The notes: a model not told the origin generated them from the letters alone. A DNA stretch of 64,000 bases from Symbiodinium natans (GCA_905221605.1 CAJNDS010001125.1:1-64000); one strand, 5' to 3'; positions 23,560 through 34,000 are shown, numbered from the stretch's first letter. Numbers and translations are program-made.

Positions 23560-24660
23560 CAGGGGCCATTAAAAAAAAAAAACGTAAAGCATTGCTACGC
23601 GGGCTCAATCAGCAAACAAAAGGCAGCATCTGAAGCGTCGGCTGCTGGACGATGAAGAGCTGCTGCTGCTTTCGGGCTCTGCCTCCGCACGTCGGGGAGA
23701 AATGAGAAAAGCGCAAGCTTCAGGGCTCAAGAGGCGAGAGGGAGCATCTTCTGGCGACTTTGTGGATTGCCGGGCGCGGGGCTGTGGTGCTCTTTGCCGC
23801 GGGCTCTTGTGGCCTTCAAGCCGCTCTTTTGTAGAACAAAAAATGCCAGGGCAGTACAGAACACTACGGCACAGTACAGCAAGTCAACTCAATGCAAACA
23901 AAAATGGAATTCCGAGGTCCGAGGATGCAGCCCATCTGCGCGATCGCGGCTGAGGCCTGGATCTTTTTCTCAAGAGTGCATGCCCAAAAGGACTGTGCAA
24001 AGGTGAAGGCAAGGCAAACAAAAATGCCTCCCCCCCCACCTCGCTGTGACTTGCTGAATGAGGGTCCGACTGGCGGTTGAACGTCGGCGTATCTGCCGCT
24101 CTGGCTTGCAGGCGGCCTTGCATCTAGCGTTTGCAAAAAAATGGCGTAGTGCAGCAAGAGCACTACACGAAAACAAACTCAGCCTCAACAATCCAACCGT
24201 CAAAAGCCAATGCCACGAAGCGACCTCCTCGCTGCCGTCGGAGTCAGAGTCGCTGGAGCTCGCTGCCTTTCGACACGTTGGATCTCTTTGGCCTAAGGTT
24301 CCTGTAGATGTTGACATTCCGAAAGATCACGGCAGCTACTACGTTGAGCCAGCCTCTGCGCTCAGCTCGTTGACAACCTTCGGAAGGAGAAACATCGGAC
24401 ATCCCACGAAATACTGGTGATGGTGAGTTGAGAGCATGCGAGAGCTGTCTGCACAGTCGCCTTCGCGTTGGAAGCATTGCGGGTCGGAAGTGTGTCAACA
24501 AAGCCAGAGAACCAGCGATCCGCGCAATCCTCGTCAGGTCATTGCAGGAGCAGCTGAGAACAGCCCCACAAGAGTCGCTAGAGCTGTCCTCTGGCACTGC
24601 TTCAGCATCGCCTTCCGTCTGGATCTCCACAGACATGCAGGGCTTCGGACAGGTCACAAC
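23560..24660 (-). CDS. Serine-rich multi-exon gene, possible membrane protein
   Basis: Consecutive minus-strand frames look like exons. At 24,657-24,430 the frame reads SVEIQTEGDAEAVPEDSS, then SCNDLTRIARIAGSLALL. At 24,410-24,244 it reads GMSDVSPSEGCQRAERRG and NVVAAVIFRNVNIYRNLR. At 24,290-24,070 it reads SSSDSDSDGSEEVASWHW, then LLTVGLLRLSLFSCSALA. At about 23,760-23,630 a Ser run (ESSSSSSSSSSRR) occurs. The pattern acidic-Ser stretch, then hydrophobic segment, then basic residues seems to recur, suggesting duplicated exons. No family recognised. Confidence 0.35.
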
Positions 24661-24989
24661 CTGTGGGCGTCACCCTTGCGAATTGCGGTCTGCGCCAACA
24701 AAACACTGCGAGGTGCCTCCAACTCTCGCTGAAGATCCTCCATGGTTTCCCCCTCCACCTGACAAGCCAAATAGCACGTCGAAAGCCCGTCTAAATTTCC
24801 GTGGACAGTCCGAACTCCGCATGCCTCAACCCAGCTCGTGGGTCGGTTGGCAGCGTGAAGATCGCCTGGATGTGATGCAGGTCAAAGTAGAGTGAAAAGA
24901 AAGGGCCTCAAAACAATATAGGCCTTAGGCCTTTGCGGTACACTCACCCTGTTGAGCTTGCTTGCTGCTTTGCCGAGGAATACCCCCCC

Positions 24990-24994
24990 AACAC
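24990..24994. repeat. Left copy of 5-bp target site duplication (AACAC)
   Basis: AACAC directly precedes the left inverted repeat. The same five bases directly follow the right inverted repeat at 47,090-47,094, so this looks like the duplication made at integration. Confidence 0.7.
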
Positions 24995-25152
24995 AGTTAG
25001 CGGGGGGCTCGCCTGTCGGTAAGATGGTCTTGCAACCCATACCCCCCCCCCCCCCTACGCTTTTACACCTACTTTACATAAGCCTAATCAAATAGGGGTT
25101 TTCCAAGACCATCTTGCCAATAGGCAAACCTAGGTTGATAGAATTTATGGGT
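24995..25152 (+). repeat. Left terminal inverted repeat of the provirus
   Basis: It begins AGTTAGCGGGGGGCTCGCC, contains a C run of about 14, and ends near GATAGAATTTATGG. Its reverse complement is at 46,933-47,089 with few differences. Inside it, AAGATGGTCTT (25,021) and AAGACCATCTT (25,105) are inverted copies about 85 bp apart, so each terminal repeat can itself fold into a hairpin. The AG start matches the usual Maverick/Polinton terminus. Confidence 0.85.
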
Positions 25153-25216
25153 TTTTGGGTGATTCGGGGCATGGGTGCAGTAGATCATACAACATATTTT
25201 TATTATGTTGTACCAA

Positions 25217-25695
25217 TTACTGGATTTCATCAAGGGGCTGTAGCGATTCAAGATATTCTATGTGTTCAAAAGTTCGCGTTGATGTTGTTTCTGGCTCAAT
25301 TAATGTGATTTTGTCTGGGAACATCTTATGTAGTTTTTTGTAGAGTTCGGGCTGTTGTTTCCTGTATTCCATATACATTCCTTCTCGTATCTCATCTGTA
25401 AGCCCCCCTGTTCTCTCAACTCTCTCAGTTTTGAAAACAGTTCTTCTCGTAAGTTGTATAGTTCAGAATTTGGATGCGTTCCGAAGTAAAAATGAACATC
25501 CCAGTTTTCGTGCTTGACTCTTCGCCCACACTCTTCACAAAACCTACTCCATTTCTCTCTTTCTTGTCTTCTAACTAGGTTATATTCTTCCCTACCTTTT
25601 CTCTTTGCCTCACGGCATCTGTTACAAGTTTCAAATCCACCAAACTCTGATAACTCTTTGGTGGCACTACAGGATTTACACTCTTTCCTGTTCAT
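25217..25695 (-). pseudogene. Viral zinc-finger protein, frameshifted
   Basis: The minus-strand ATG at 25,695 follows an AT-rich leader. The protein starts NRKECKSCSATKELSEFGG and has paired cysteines CKSC...CNRC (a zinc ribbon, residues about 6-26), then CEEC with HFYFGTH (a second C2H2-like finger, about 53-75). The open frame as read ends at 25,300, but a one-base change in the G6 run at 25,403-25,408 restores a better tail (MEYRKQQPELYKKLHKMF, stop at 25,217). This suggests a protein of about 159 residues damaged by a single indel. Small zinc-binding proteins of this type are frequent in PLVs and giant viruses; the role is unknown. Confidence 0.55.
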
Positions 25696-25793
25696 ACTCT
25701 AATATAAAAGTCTTCTTGTCTTTAAATATTTTCTTCCTTGAATGGTTCAAAAATAAAAATCCTTATCCGCATCATATACAACATGGTAATATC

Positions 25794-26045
25794 TCATTGT
25801 TTCTTTCTTGGGTTCTTGGGTTGGTTAATGTCCTTATTCTTAAGTTTGCTTATATAGGCACTCCTGCGATTATTATAGTTAGCATCTATAATATTAGGTT
25901 TATTATTGCTAGGTTTAATATTCTCCTTATTACCTTCCAACTTTACAACTCTTTCAACGAGACTGCCAACTAGTTCTTTTAACTCTTTAACTTCTTCTTT
26001 TAATTTCTTGATAGGACTTCTGATTTCTGCCGAGCAATCACTCAT
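25794..26045 (-). CDS. Small viral coiled-coil protein
   Basis: This 83-codon minus-strand frame has its ATG at 26,045 directly after TATAT. Residues 10-40 (SPIKKLKEEVKELKELVG, then SLVERVVKLEG) form a clear heptad coiled coil, followed by an Asn/Lys-rich tail. It appears intact. It lies between two zinc-ribbon genes on the same strand. Function unknown; it could be a structural or DNA-associated protein. Confidence 0.55.
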   Translation of the reverse strand: MSDCSAEIRSPIKKLKEEVKELKELVGSLVERVVKLEGNKENIKPSNNKPNIIDANYNNRRSAYISKLKNKDINQPKNPRKKQ

Positions 26046-26078
26046 ATATACATACCCAGATTAAAAGTTTTAAAAGTT

Positions 26079-26276
26079 TTAACGCGCACGTAAGACCTTC
26101 TGAATCTTCCTTCTCTCGCCTTCCTTTCTTAAATCTTCTCTACAGTTCTTACAGTTAGATGAATAACTATTGTTGCTCACAATCACAAAGCTATTACTCG
26201 GATATTCCTTTTTGCACCTCTTGCATTCAATGAGATGTTGATTGAACTCTTTCGCTTCTCCAAATACAACAAGCAT
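26079..26276 (-). CDS. Small viral zinc-ribbon protein
   Basis: The likely start is the ATG at 26,276, preceded by TTATATA like other viral starts here (an ATG at 26,309 is also in frame). About 65 residues with CKRCKKEYPSNSF and CNKN-type second pair (SNCKNCREDL), that is a C-x2-C...C-x2-C ribbon, then a basic tail. It resembles the first finger of the protein at 25,217-25,695 (CxxC...SEF/NSF...CxxC), suggesting a paralogous pair. Apparently intact. Confidence 0.55.
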   Translation of the reverse strand: MLVVFGEAKEFNQHLIECKRCKKEYPSNSFVIVSNNSYSSNCKNCREDLRKEGERRKIQKVLRAR

Positions 26277-26388
26277 TATATAATTAGCTAACAAAATATA
26301 ACATAACATAACGAAATGTTATGAAATATCCATTTTCCTCAAGATTTAACGATGCATCAAACTAATTAGCTGATACATCTTATGTGTA

Positions 26389-26580
26389 TCAAATTAAAGC
26401 CAATGTATCAGGTACTTCCCTTTCTCCGTCCATAGGCTTGTGGGGTCTTGGGGGTCTTCTTCTCCTTCGTTGAAATCGGACTGGGCGGACCGTACTCTGT
26501 CGCGAAGCACGCGAGACCTCTTTGCGAGCCGTCAAATATATAATATGTTTTACTTTTTTAATCCAATTTATGTAACTCAT
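26389..26580 (-). CDS. Basic open frame of doubtful status
   Basis: This is a 63-codon minus-strand frame with an Arg-rich middle (QRRRRRPPRPHKP). It overlaps the 3' end of the next gene and lacks the AT-rich leader seen before other viral ATGs. The segment 26,408-26,530 is GC-rich compared with its surroundings. It could be a remnant or a chance frame. Confidence 0.2.
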   Translation of the reverse strand: MSYINWIKKVKHIIYLTARKEVSRASRQSTVRPVRFQRRRRRPPRPHKPMDGEREVPDTLALI

Positions 26581-26953
26581 GTTTAGCTATGTCTTCAATG
26601 TCCTTTTTAATTTCAACTATGTCTGTCTCGCATTTATCCAGCCTTTCCTCAAGTTCTTCTGGTGTAATCTGTGATTTACCCCAGCCTGTATCACATATTT
26701 CAACACTACCTGCCTGTAATCTGTCTTCATCTCTAAAAATATCGTCGGGACTCGTATGTCTCCCATTACTACCAATCTTGATGTTTCATTTATCAATAAC
26801 AGTATCTGTTGTAACTATATTGTTTTCGATAACTGTCTTCGTTTCCTTATGATAAAACTGCCTTTTGCAACGGCAAGGTATACAATGAAAGCCTTTTTTA
26901 TCAATATGGAGACCTTTATCTCTTCCTCCACTGTCATGTGATGTATCGCTCAT
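26558..26953 (-). pseudogene. Viral protein of unknown function with internal stop
   Basis: From the ATG at 26,953 the minus-strand frame reads SDTSHDSGGRDKGLHIDK and a Cys cluster (FHCIPCRCKRQFYHKE), reaches a TGA at 26,786-26,788, and continues in the same frame (NGRHTSPDDIFRDED, TPEELEERLDKCETDIVE) to a TAA at 26,558. The continuing part is protein-like with a coiled coil, so this is most simply one 131-residue protein with a nonsense mutation. I recognise no family. Confidence 0.55.
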
Positions 26954-26958
26954 TTACA

Positions 26959-27105
26959 TTAACTAGATTTTTTAACATTCTTAAGATAATAGCACACTGC
27001 CTTAAGAAACTCCAAAAGACTGTGGCAACACATTGTATATCTTGGAGTCTTTATTACTTCATCTAGTTTTTCTATTTCATTTATGACTTCTATGTGTTTA
27101 TCCAT
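26959..27105 (-). CDS. Small viral protein, 48 residues
   Basis: This intact small frame has its ATG at 27,105 with an AT-rich leader. It starts MDKHIEVINEIEKLDEV and contains CCHSLLEFLKAVCYYLKN, an amphipathic to hydrophobic helix. It lies 42 bp from, and divergent to, the ATPase gene. Its length and the compact layout suggest a real gene; function unknown. Confidence 0.45.
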   Translation of the reverse strand: MDKHIEVINEIEKLDEVIKTPRYTMCCHSLLEFLKAVCYYLKNVKKSS

Positions 27106-27147
27106 TTTATATTTAAATCATACACTTTCTATGTAATAATAATAATT
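27106..27147. promoter_or_regulatory. Divergent AT-rich promoter
   Basis: The 42 bp between the starts of the small gene at 27,105 (minus) and the ATPase at 27,148 (plus) are almost pure A/T (TTATATTTAAATC...TAATAATAATAATT). Two divergent viral starts share it, so it must hold both promoters. The exact elements are unknown. Confidence 0.45.
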
Positions 27148-27930
27148 ATGACTCCTATAGTCAAACCAGTTAATGTTAAAGAATATGATTTTAAACAACC
27201 TAAGTGTGAAATAGCACCGAGACTACCATTTAGTCAAATAATAACAGGTCCCTCAGGTTCTGGTAAAGGTATGTTATTACAGTCAATGATACTAGATATT
27301 TACAGGGATGTGTTTGAACGCATCTATATTTGGCCCCCTTCAATTTCGGTTGATAACAATTGGACACCAGTTAAAGATACATTCAGGAAAATTTGAAGGT
27401 TAACTTAGAGAAAGAAAAGTGTTTATTTGACGAATACATAACAGAAGAATTAGGGGCTGCAATAAAAAGACAGCATAAAGTCATTGAGTACCAGAAGAAG
27501 AACGACCATAAGAAATTATTCTCAATGCTGATAATAGTGGATGACTTTGCTGATTCAAAAGCGTTCTCGCGCAATAGCCCATTATTAAATCAGTCGTGCG
27601 TGCGCGGGAGACACAACAGTCTCAACATCATAACAAGCACACAGAAATTTAATGCCTTGTCTCCAATTATTCGTGTCAACAGTCGTCAGTTGTTCTTCTT
27701 CAGGTTGAGAAACTACAAAGAGATTGAGACAATGGTTGAGAATTAAGCGCAGTATTAAGAAATCAACAGTAGCAGATACTAAGAATCTCGCAGAAGCAAA
27801 GAAGTTATTATTAGAAGTGTATAATCTAGCTACCGAAGAACCTTACAGTTTCCTGTTTATAAACTTAATGAAAGCAGATGTAAATGATATGTTTTATGAA
27901 AGATTTGATGCTAAACTAGTTATTGATTGA
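27148..27930 (+). pseudogene. Viral DNA-packaging ATPase (FtsK/HerA, A32-like), frameshifted
   Basis: This protein would pump the viral genome into the capsid. From the ATG at 27,148 the plus-strand frame reads TPIVKPVNVKEYDF, then a Walker A motif GPSGSGKG (about residue 40), up to a stop at 27,394-27,396. The next frame carries the Walker B motif SMLIIVDDFADSKAF and the family's NIITSTQKF (sensor-like) segment, ends at 27,746, and a third frame carries the C-terminus (FINLMKADVNDMFYERFD) to 27,930. So at least two frameshifts, near 27,390 and 27,740, break a protein of about 260 residues. Order of motifs and length fit PLV/adintovirus-type packaging ATPases. Confidence 0.75.
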
Positions 27931-27962
27931 TAATATTATTTATTTGTAATATTACTAATTAT

Positions 27963-28168
27963 ATTATTGAATAATTGCATAATGTTACAGGTGGTAGTGT
28001 GTAATATATTTTGTCGCTTTTCCTCTCTTCTAACTTTTCAGCTCTTTCAATAACATCCTTCAAAGTGTTAAATAATAATACATCCGTTTTCGTTTTTTCA
28101 TTTATATCTAACTCTTTATTTGATTCATGTTTTCTGTGGCACAAGATTTTGAGGATTTAGCTCCCATT
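27963..28168 (-). pseudogene. Small viral protein, probably frameshifted
   Basis: A minus-strand ATG near 28,168 begins GAKSSKSCATE and stops early. A neighbouring frame continues with ESNKELDINEKTKTDVLL, then a coiled-coil-like part (VIERAEKLEERKSDK), to a stop at about 27,963. This suggests a protein of about 65 residues with one indel. No family recognised. Confidence 0.3.
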
Positions 28169-28196
28169 CTATATTGTTATTTAAATTAATATTTTT

Positions 28197-29390
28197 TCAA
28201 TCACCATCGTTCTTATTCTTCTTTAATTTGTTTACCTCTTTTTCTAATTTATCTATTCTATTTAATGCATTCTGTAAAGCACTCCATAAAATCGGTGTAG
28301 TAATTGTGTAGTCAAACTTCAAATAACCATCTGTTCCTTCCTTTACTAAATTCTGCCATTCATCTGGCATCTTTTTGGATTCCATAAAACCATTGGCAAT
28401 AAAGCCACAACATGATTTACCTTGTAGTCTGTCATCAACAAAATGATACGTCTTGGGCGTAATATATTTTACTAGTTCTACTGCTTTTTTTCTATTTTTC
28501 TCTTTTATATCTTTCTTTAGTCTTTTATCTGATGAAGGAATTAATGATCCAGTATATGAAAGGTCACCATAAACATCTACGCCACTATTTGTGGCATCTA
28601 ATCTTGATAAATTATTATTACTTAATCGCATGCATCCGTTGTCATCTGGATTATTTATTAAAACCCTTTGCTGTCCTGTTATATCACCGCGTGTTATTTC
28701 CAAATTACCTAATAAATTTACCTTTCCTTCCGTTAATTGAATTTCTGGTGTGCTTCCTATTGTTCCTACAATCAGATTAATTGCTCTGTCCGTGTCTCCA
28801 TTCCTTATATCTAAATCATAATCGCTACCGTTCAGTGTCTCTTTTATTGATGAGGAATGTTGGAAAAACAACTCTCCCCACACACCTAAATCTGATTCTG
28901 CTGTTATTCTTCCTATACTGTTAAAAGTTAAATTATTTGTGACCGCTCTATTTAATGTTATTCCGTTAGTGTCCGTTAATTGCAACGCTATGGTTGCTGT
29001 TGTTGGGTCAGTAGCTCTGTTTACTTGCAATGAGAAATTTATTTCTTCGTTTGTTATTAAATTTAATGAATTATTGGCATCTGCTCTCCTATATATGTTG
29101 CTATTATTCCATATTAACGTTTCATTGTCAGAAGTAGTGGCACCGTTAAACCTTACCGTTGAACTAAAATTAGAATTACCACCATTAACGTTTAGAACAT
29201 CTACAACGGCATTAGCTCCGATTCCTAATTTATTGCACCTCGCCGCGTTACTATTATTCATGTTTAAAAATAACGGTTGTGACGAGTCATTTGTATTATA
29301 CGCATCATTGCTAAAACCTCTAAATCTTAATTTCCCACTATTATTGGCAATTGCTACAACATTACTGGCGTCTGTTGTTGGTTTATATAT
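28197..29390 (-). pseudogene. Viral fibre protein, C-terminal part with peptidase S74 chaperone domain
   Basis: The minus strand is open from the retrotransposon border at 29,390 to 28,197. It continues the fibre gene at 36,600-37,798: the reading frame is the same once 29,391-36,599 is removed. The region is beta-rich with Asn/Thr repeats. It ends in an intramolecular chaperone auto-processing (peptidase S74) domain, seen as SDKRLKKDI (about 28,510), GFIANGFM and a terminal coiled coil (IDKLEKEVNKLKKN). In phage and giant-virus fibres this domain helps trimerise the fibre and then cleaves itself off. The Ser-Asp-Lys start and the downstream Lys residues are present. An ATG at 29,261 is internal, not the true start. 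Confidence 0.75.
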
Positions 29391-29634
29391 AAGACTCGGA
29401 TTGGCTCTTCCCTCTTTTGTCTCTGCGAGGAGAAGTGTTTGTCAACAAAGAATCTGCCACCCCGGATAGTTTTACAAATCTTGCCATCTGGGAGACTTAC
29501 AAATCTCACAAGTCAAGGCAGCACGCAACAGGACCGAACTTGAATAGCTAACGTAAGGACTCACAGGTCTACTAAGAAAGCTTTCTTTAGGTCCTCTTCA
29601 CTTGCTGCCTGTCTCCCCAAGTATGGCGCTATCC
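29391..29634. repeat. Split direct repeat B2 (element 3' end)
   Basis: A 244-bp repeat starting AAGACTCGGATTGGC and ending GGCGCTATCC. It is identical by eye to 29,775-30,018. It forms the outer end of the retrotransposon against viral DNA (GTTTATATAT). Confidence 0.9.
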
Positions 29635-29704
29635 GGAGGGAAAAACAGAAAGGAACCAGCGAGACAGTCAGCCGCGGCGCCTGCGACAGGGCGGAGAGGG
29701 CGGG

Positions 29705-29774
29705 CTGTTGATCCAAGACTCTTCCCGAGCAAGGGATTCGCCAACTCGTCTTAAACTACGATTGCGTTGTATCT
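29705..29774. repeat. Split direct repeat A2
   Basis: A 70-bp repeat starting CTGTTGATCCAAGACTC and ending GTTGTATCT. It is identical by eye to 36,530-36,599 at the other end of the element. It directly abuts repeat B1. Confidence 0.9.
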
Positions 29775-30018
29775 AAGACTCGGATTGGCTCTTCCCTCTT
29801 TTGTCTCTGCGAGGAGAAGTGTTTGTCAACAAAGAATCTGCCACCCCGGATAGTTTTACAAATCTTGCCATCTGGGAGACTTACAAATCTCACAAGTCAA
29901 GGCAGCACGCAACAGGACCGAACTTGAATAGCTAACGTAAGGACTCACAGGTCTACTAAGAAAGCTTTCTTTAGGTCCTCTTCACTTGCTGCCTGTCTCC
30001 CCAAGTATGGCGCTATCC
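29775..30018. repeat. Split direct repeat B1
   Basis: Internal copy of the 244-bp B repeat. It overlaps the last bases of the recombinase ORF (stop at 30,013), as is common in compact DIRS-like elements. Confidence 0.9.
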
Positions 30019-31074
30019 ACGTCCCCCTCCTGTTCCGCAGGGATCGCGGCGAAGCTGCGACTGAAAGAACTGAAAAGGCCGCTGAAGAGGCGGCCTCGCA
30101 ACGCTGAACTCCATGGTGGCGAGCTGAGCTAGGCCATCATTCAAATAGATACGCGCAGTACGATCACTGGACCAACGGCCCATCTGCCGTACGAAATCAA
30201 AACTGGGATTCTTGCGAAAATACGCGGTAGCTCCGCCGCGCCGAAGACTGTAAGGGCGGAAGGCCCACGTATGGATCTGCAACTCCTTGAGGCAGTCGTC
30301 AAAAGTTTTGCGAAACAAGTACGCGGACGTAGGGACCAAGAACGCGTGAGGCTTCACGCGCTGCTTCCAGACTTTCAAAAGCTGGCAAAGATAAGAGACT
30401 CTAAGGGTGACAGAGTCGGCTGCACCCAGTCTCTGCGACGTTTTTGTGTAGCCCAAATTGAGAACTGCGAAGTCTCCTCTTTCGGACACATCCACGTGTC
30501 GAGCCTGCAGGGCCAGGAGCTCTCCGGTCCGCAGTACTCCATAGAAAGCGACTTGCAAGGCTAATGCAAAAAGGTGGCGACCCTGCATACTACAAAAACC
30601 GGCCATACTCTGAAGCAGCTCTTCCGGGAGCGGAGGTGCTCTTGCTGGCATCTCGTGCTTTTGCCACGTACGCACCAAGCGCCATGACAAAGGCAAGTGG
30701 CCCCGCAACAGAGGCCTGAGGTCCTGCAACCCGGAAAGACAATCGGTGACGAGGGACAAGCTTTCGCCGTCCTGCCACAAAAAGTCGATGTAGTCGCCTA
30801 GGAGAAGATCCAGGCGAGCCGGGTCATCTGGGACACGGTGCTGGTGAGACCGACAAAAGAAGAAAAAAATCGTTAAAGCGGCGGTGTAGCGCTCCCGAGT
30901 TTTTGGAGCAACTGTGTTTTCGCGTAGCGTACCCAGCGCCGAGCGGGCGGCTTTCCTTGCTTGCTTGTCTCGACCTGCAGCAACGGTGGTCACTTTGACC
31001 ATTTCTTGCGGACACGGGCCCGCCTGGACGGGCGGTCTGCGGGATTGGTGTGAGTCGAGACATAAGCGAGGCAA
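30013..31074 (-). CDS. Tyrosine recombinase of the DIRS-like element
   Basis: The frame has 353 codons and overlaps the end of the polyprotein ORF by 85 bases. The protein would integrate the circular DNA copy. The N-terminal SAM-like part includes VAPKTRERYTAALTIFF. The catalytic part has the first Arg in VLRTGELLAL (about residue 180), the H/S-x-x-R-type box as YSLRRGGATAYFR (about 278), the GRW motif (MGRWSSDRTA) and the nucleophile Tyr in RIYLND (about 310). Spacing fits DIRS/Crypton-type recombinases. The first His of the box is replaced by Ser-Leu context, as in some members. No stops interrupt it, so it may be functional. Confidence 0.85.
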   Translation of the reverse strand: MPRLCLDSHQSRRPPVQAGPCPQEMVKVTTVAAGRDKQARKAARSALGTLRENTVAPKTRERYTAALTIFFFFCRSHQHRVPDDPARLDLLLGDYIDFLWQDGESLSLVTDCLSGLQDLRPLLRGHLPLSWRLVRTWQKHEMPARAPPLPEELLQSMAGFCSMQGRHLFALALQVAFYGVLRTGELLALQARHVDVSERGDFAVLNLGYTKTSQRLGAADSVTLRVSYLCQLLKVWKQRVKPHAFLVPTSAYLFRKTFDDCLKELQIHTWAFRPYSLRRGGATAYFRKNPSFDFVRQMGRWSSDRTARIYLNDGLAQLATMEFSVARPPLQRPFQFFQSQLRRDPCGTGGGRG

Positions 31075-34000
31075 GGGTGGAAGCCAGTGGCCAAAAGCAG
31101 GGACGCGACGCGATACATCAAAGTTTGGATTTTGACTGAACTACTCCGTCCGCGATTGATGACATGCAAAGAAACTAAGGAATCGGTCAGATGGACGAAT
31201 TTGGTTCGGACTTCCTTGCGCCTCAACAGGCGCCATCGCAGGGATGTGTACACTGCTCGCAGCTCGAGGCGATTGATATGCTCTGTGGATTGCGCAGCCC
31301 ATCGCCATCCACAGATCTCTTTCCATGTCCACAGTTCGACTGGGACGCTGCGGCGAAACTTTTGAGGAATCCGGGCATCGTGAGACATCTGGATGAGTAC
31401 ATCCTCGCCTTTCATGGATGCCAAGGTTGCCAACTGAGTAGTTAAGTGAGAGGGCGAGACTTGCGAAGCGCTGTCCGCGTGGGAGGTGGACAGGGCTGCG
31501 TTGGGCACCTGAGGGGACTTAGCAGTTGTCGAGTGCCGGAGGGCCCTCCAAGAAAGGAGAGCCTCGCCCGAAATGGGTTCCTCTGTGAACAGGGTGAGCA
31601 GCACGTCACGCAAAGAGCTGAGTCGGCAGAGTCGGAGCGGCTTTAGCAGCTGAAGAAAGAAGTAGGCAACCACAGGCACCGACCAGCTGTTGCCTAGGAG
31701 GGTCATCCTCACGTCCTCGTGTCGAAGCGGGTTGGCTTTGATTTCATTCTTGGGCAAACAGGTGAAACTGTAATCCACCGGGAATCCAAGCAGTCGTTCT
31801 CGCTCCTGCACGTCGGGAATACGACCTTCCGGGCGGTCGGGATGATAAAGCAATGCAGCGGGCCGGTATTGATAAGGAGGGAAACGGTGCCGATCGGCCC
31901 GCCATCGCTGCAAAGTGGACTCATCGCAACGTGCGAGGCCTGCTGGCCATGGGCGGGGCAGCAGCGACGGCTGTGCGGTGGTGAAAGTGCCTGGCGTCTT
32001 TCCTGTGGGCGGCGCCCATCCTGGCTTGAAGAGCCCGCTTGTGTCCACATCTGTGTTGAACACGACTTGGCCATATGATTCTGCAGCCGAATTTGGAGGG
32101 GGATACAGCGTGACACCTGGTTCGGACTCGAGGGACCAGTCAAACCAGTAAAGGCGGTCCCGCTTGCACGGAACCATCCCGGAACAACAGGCCCGATAGG
32201 GGAGGACCTGAGCCGCTTGCGTATACACTTTCCTGTCCTCGGCATCCATGCTCCAGACGCTCTCTTGGAAGAAAGCAGTACGGCACCAGGGGAAAGCTTC
32301 TCGCACATGGCTGAGAACATGTTGGACGGCAAAATGCAATCGGCTGCGTTCATCATCCATGGCCCCCTTTCGATGGGCATTCAAGGAGCTGACGCCTTGG
32401 CACGGTGGACCTGCAGTGAGTAGCACCAGTGAGGCTCGAGTTGATTTGCTGGCCCATTCCCGGCACATCTCCGCAGTGATGTCCTCCACCTTGGCAACGT
32501 GAATGACATCGCTGAAGTTGGCTTCCACGACACGCCGAGCTGAAAGGTCGGGCTCCACCGACACTTGCAAGCAGACCCGGGCTTGTAAGACCTCCAAGGC
32601 AACTCTGGCCGCACTGATTCCATCGAACAGGCTGATGCACACCAGGCCGGCATCCGGAACATCACCCTGTTGTTGTCCGCGAAAAGGCGCTACAGCCACC
32701 TTTGCTCCAAGCTCGGTCAGACCATCACTTGCGCAAATTCCCCCGCCCAAACATGATGCGTCACTGGCGGTAGCGATGTCTGAGCTAACAACTCGGAAGT
32801 CAATGTGAGCAAGAGGAAGAAGGCCCAGAAAAAGAAGCAATTCTGACTGAACTCCCGTGGGGATTGGCAAGCGGCGTTGCCTGGTAATCTCGAAGGACTG
32901 GATGAAACGCCACACGAAATTCAGGACGCTCATCAAGGGACGACGGAACATTGCGAAATAGACCAAGCCGCCAGCTGCAACTTGCATCTCCCGTTGGCTG
33001 CACCATCCTCGGCGGAGCAAACTCAAGACTGCGCTGGTGTACTTTGCCAACTTGTCGCCTTTGGGGCGGGCCAAACCTAGTTTGCCGTCAATCTCGGCAC
33101 CCTGAACCTCTGCGAACGTGGATTGTTTGACCGACTTCTTCGCATTCAAAGGGACGCCGGTTTCCTCGTACTCTTGAATGAGCGGTTTGAGGTCATTATT
33201 GAGGGAGCCCTCCAACATGACCGCGAGTTCAGGACGCACCCGTTCGAGCACATCTAGGTTGTCCAGGTAAACTCGCCAAACAGGGTTGGCCTGCGACCAC
33301 GCTCTATCCTTTCGGAGCTCTGCCCAAGGGACGCACCGGGTAGGGCCACCTTGGGCTCGTGTGATGAGGTTTCGGTGCAGGTGCTGGGCGATGCCCACGG
33401 AGTTCAAGTAGCCCATAGGCAGCACTTTGGAAACCAAAAAGCATGGTTCCTCCACATGTGGTGGCACCAGGTCTTGCGGTGCTGGCATGTTCAAACTCAG
33501 GAATGGATACCATGAGCTTGGCAAGGCAAAGAGGTAGTACATGCAGCGTATATCCTCAGAAGAGACGACAAGGAACTCTTGAGGATGCAACTGGAGGCAG
33601 TTCATCTGCGAAAGCATGGGAAGTGTTCCCACGTCCCCCTCAATGGAAAGGGAGACGGTGTTGAACGGCACCAAATTCATAATAAGACGGTGCACAGCAT
33701 GACCGTTGGCAACCTCTCCTTTCTCGATGCCAAAAAGGCCATTTCGAAGTGGCACCCCACCTGGTGCAACCAACGCACTCTCTGGCAGAACTGCGCACAA
33801 GTTGTACTTGACCAAGCCGCGGGCCACTTCGCCCCAAGCTGCTTCTTGCACCATCACCCTTGAGGAGCGCACCGGCCGCTCATCCCATCGAGGCTTGAGA
33901 AACTGAAGCGGGTCCATGAGAAGCTCTCGCACTCCTCCGTCCGCCAAGTCAAGGACGTTGATGGCCCCGATGTGCCCATAAGGCAGGGCTGGCTCTAAAT

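Noticed and set aside
25114-25308. Plus-strand frame next to the left TIR
   Set aside because: It overlaps the better-supported minus-strand tail of the zinc-finger gene and shows no known feature.
26558-26953. TGA read as tryptophan (variant genetic code)
   Set aside because: Other viral genes are broken by TAA and TAG and by frameshifts, so ordinary decay explains the stop better.
28939-29469. 176-codon plus-strand frame opposite the fibre gene
   Set aside because: It is the shadow of the beta-repeat fibre sequence, begins with a non-ATG codon and crosses into the retrotransposon.
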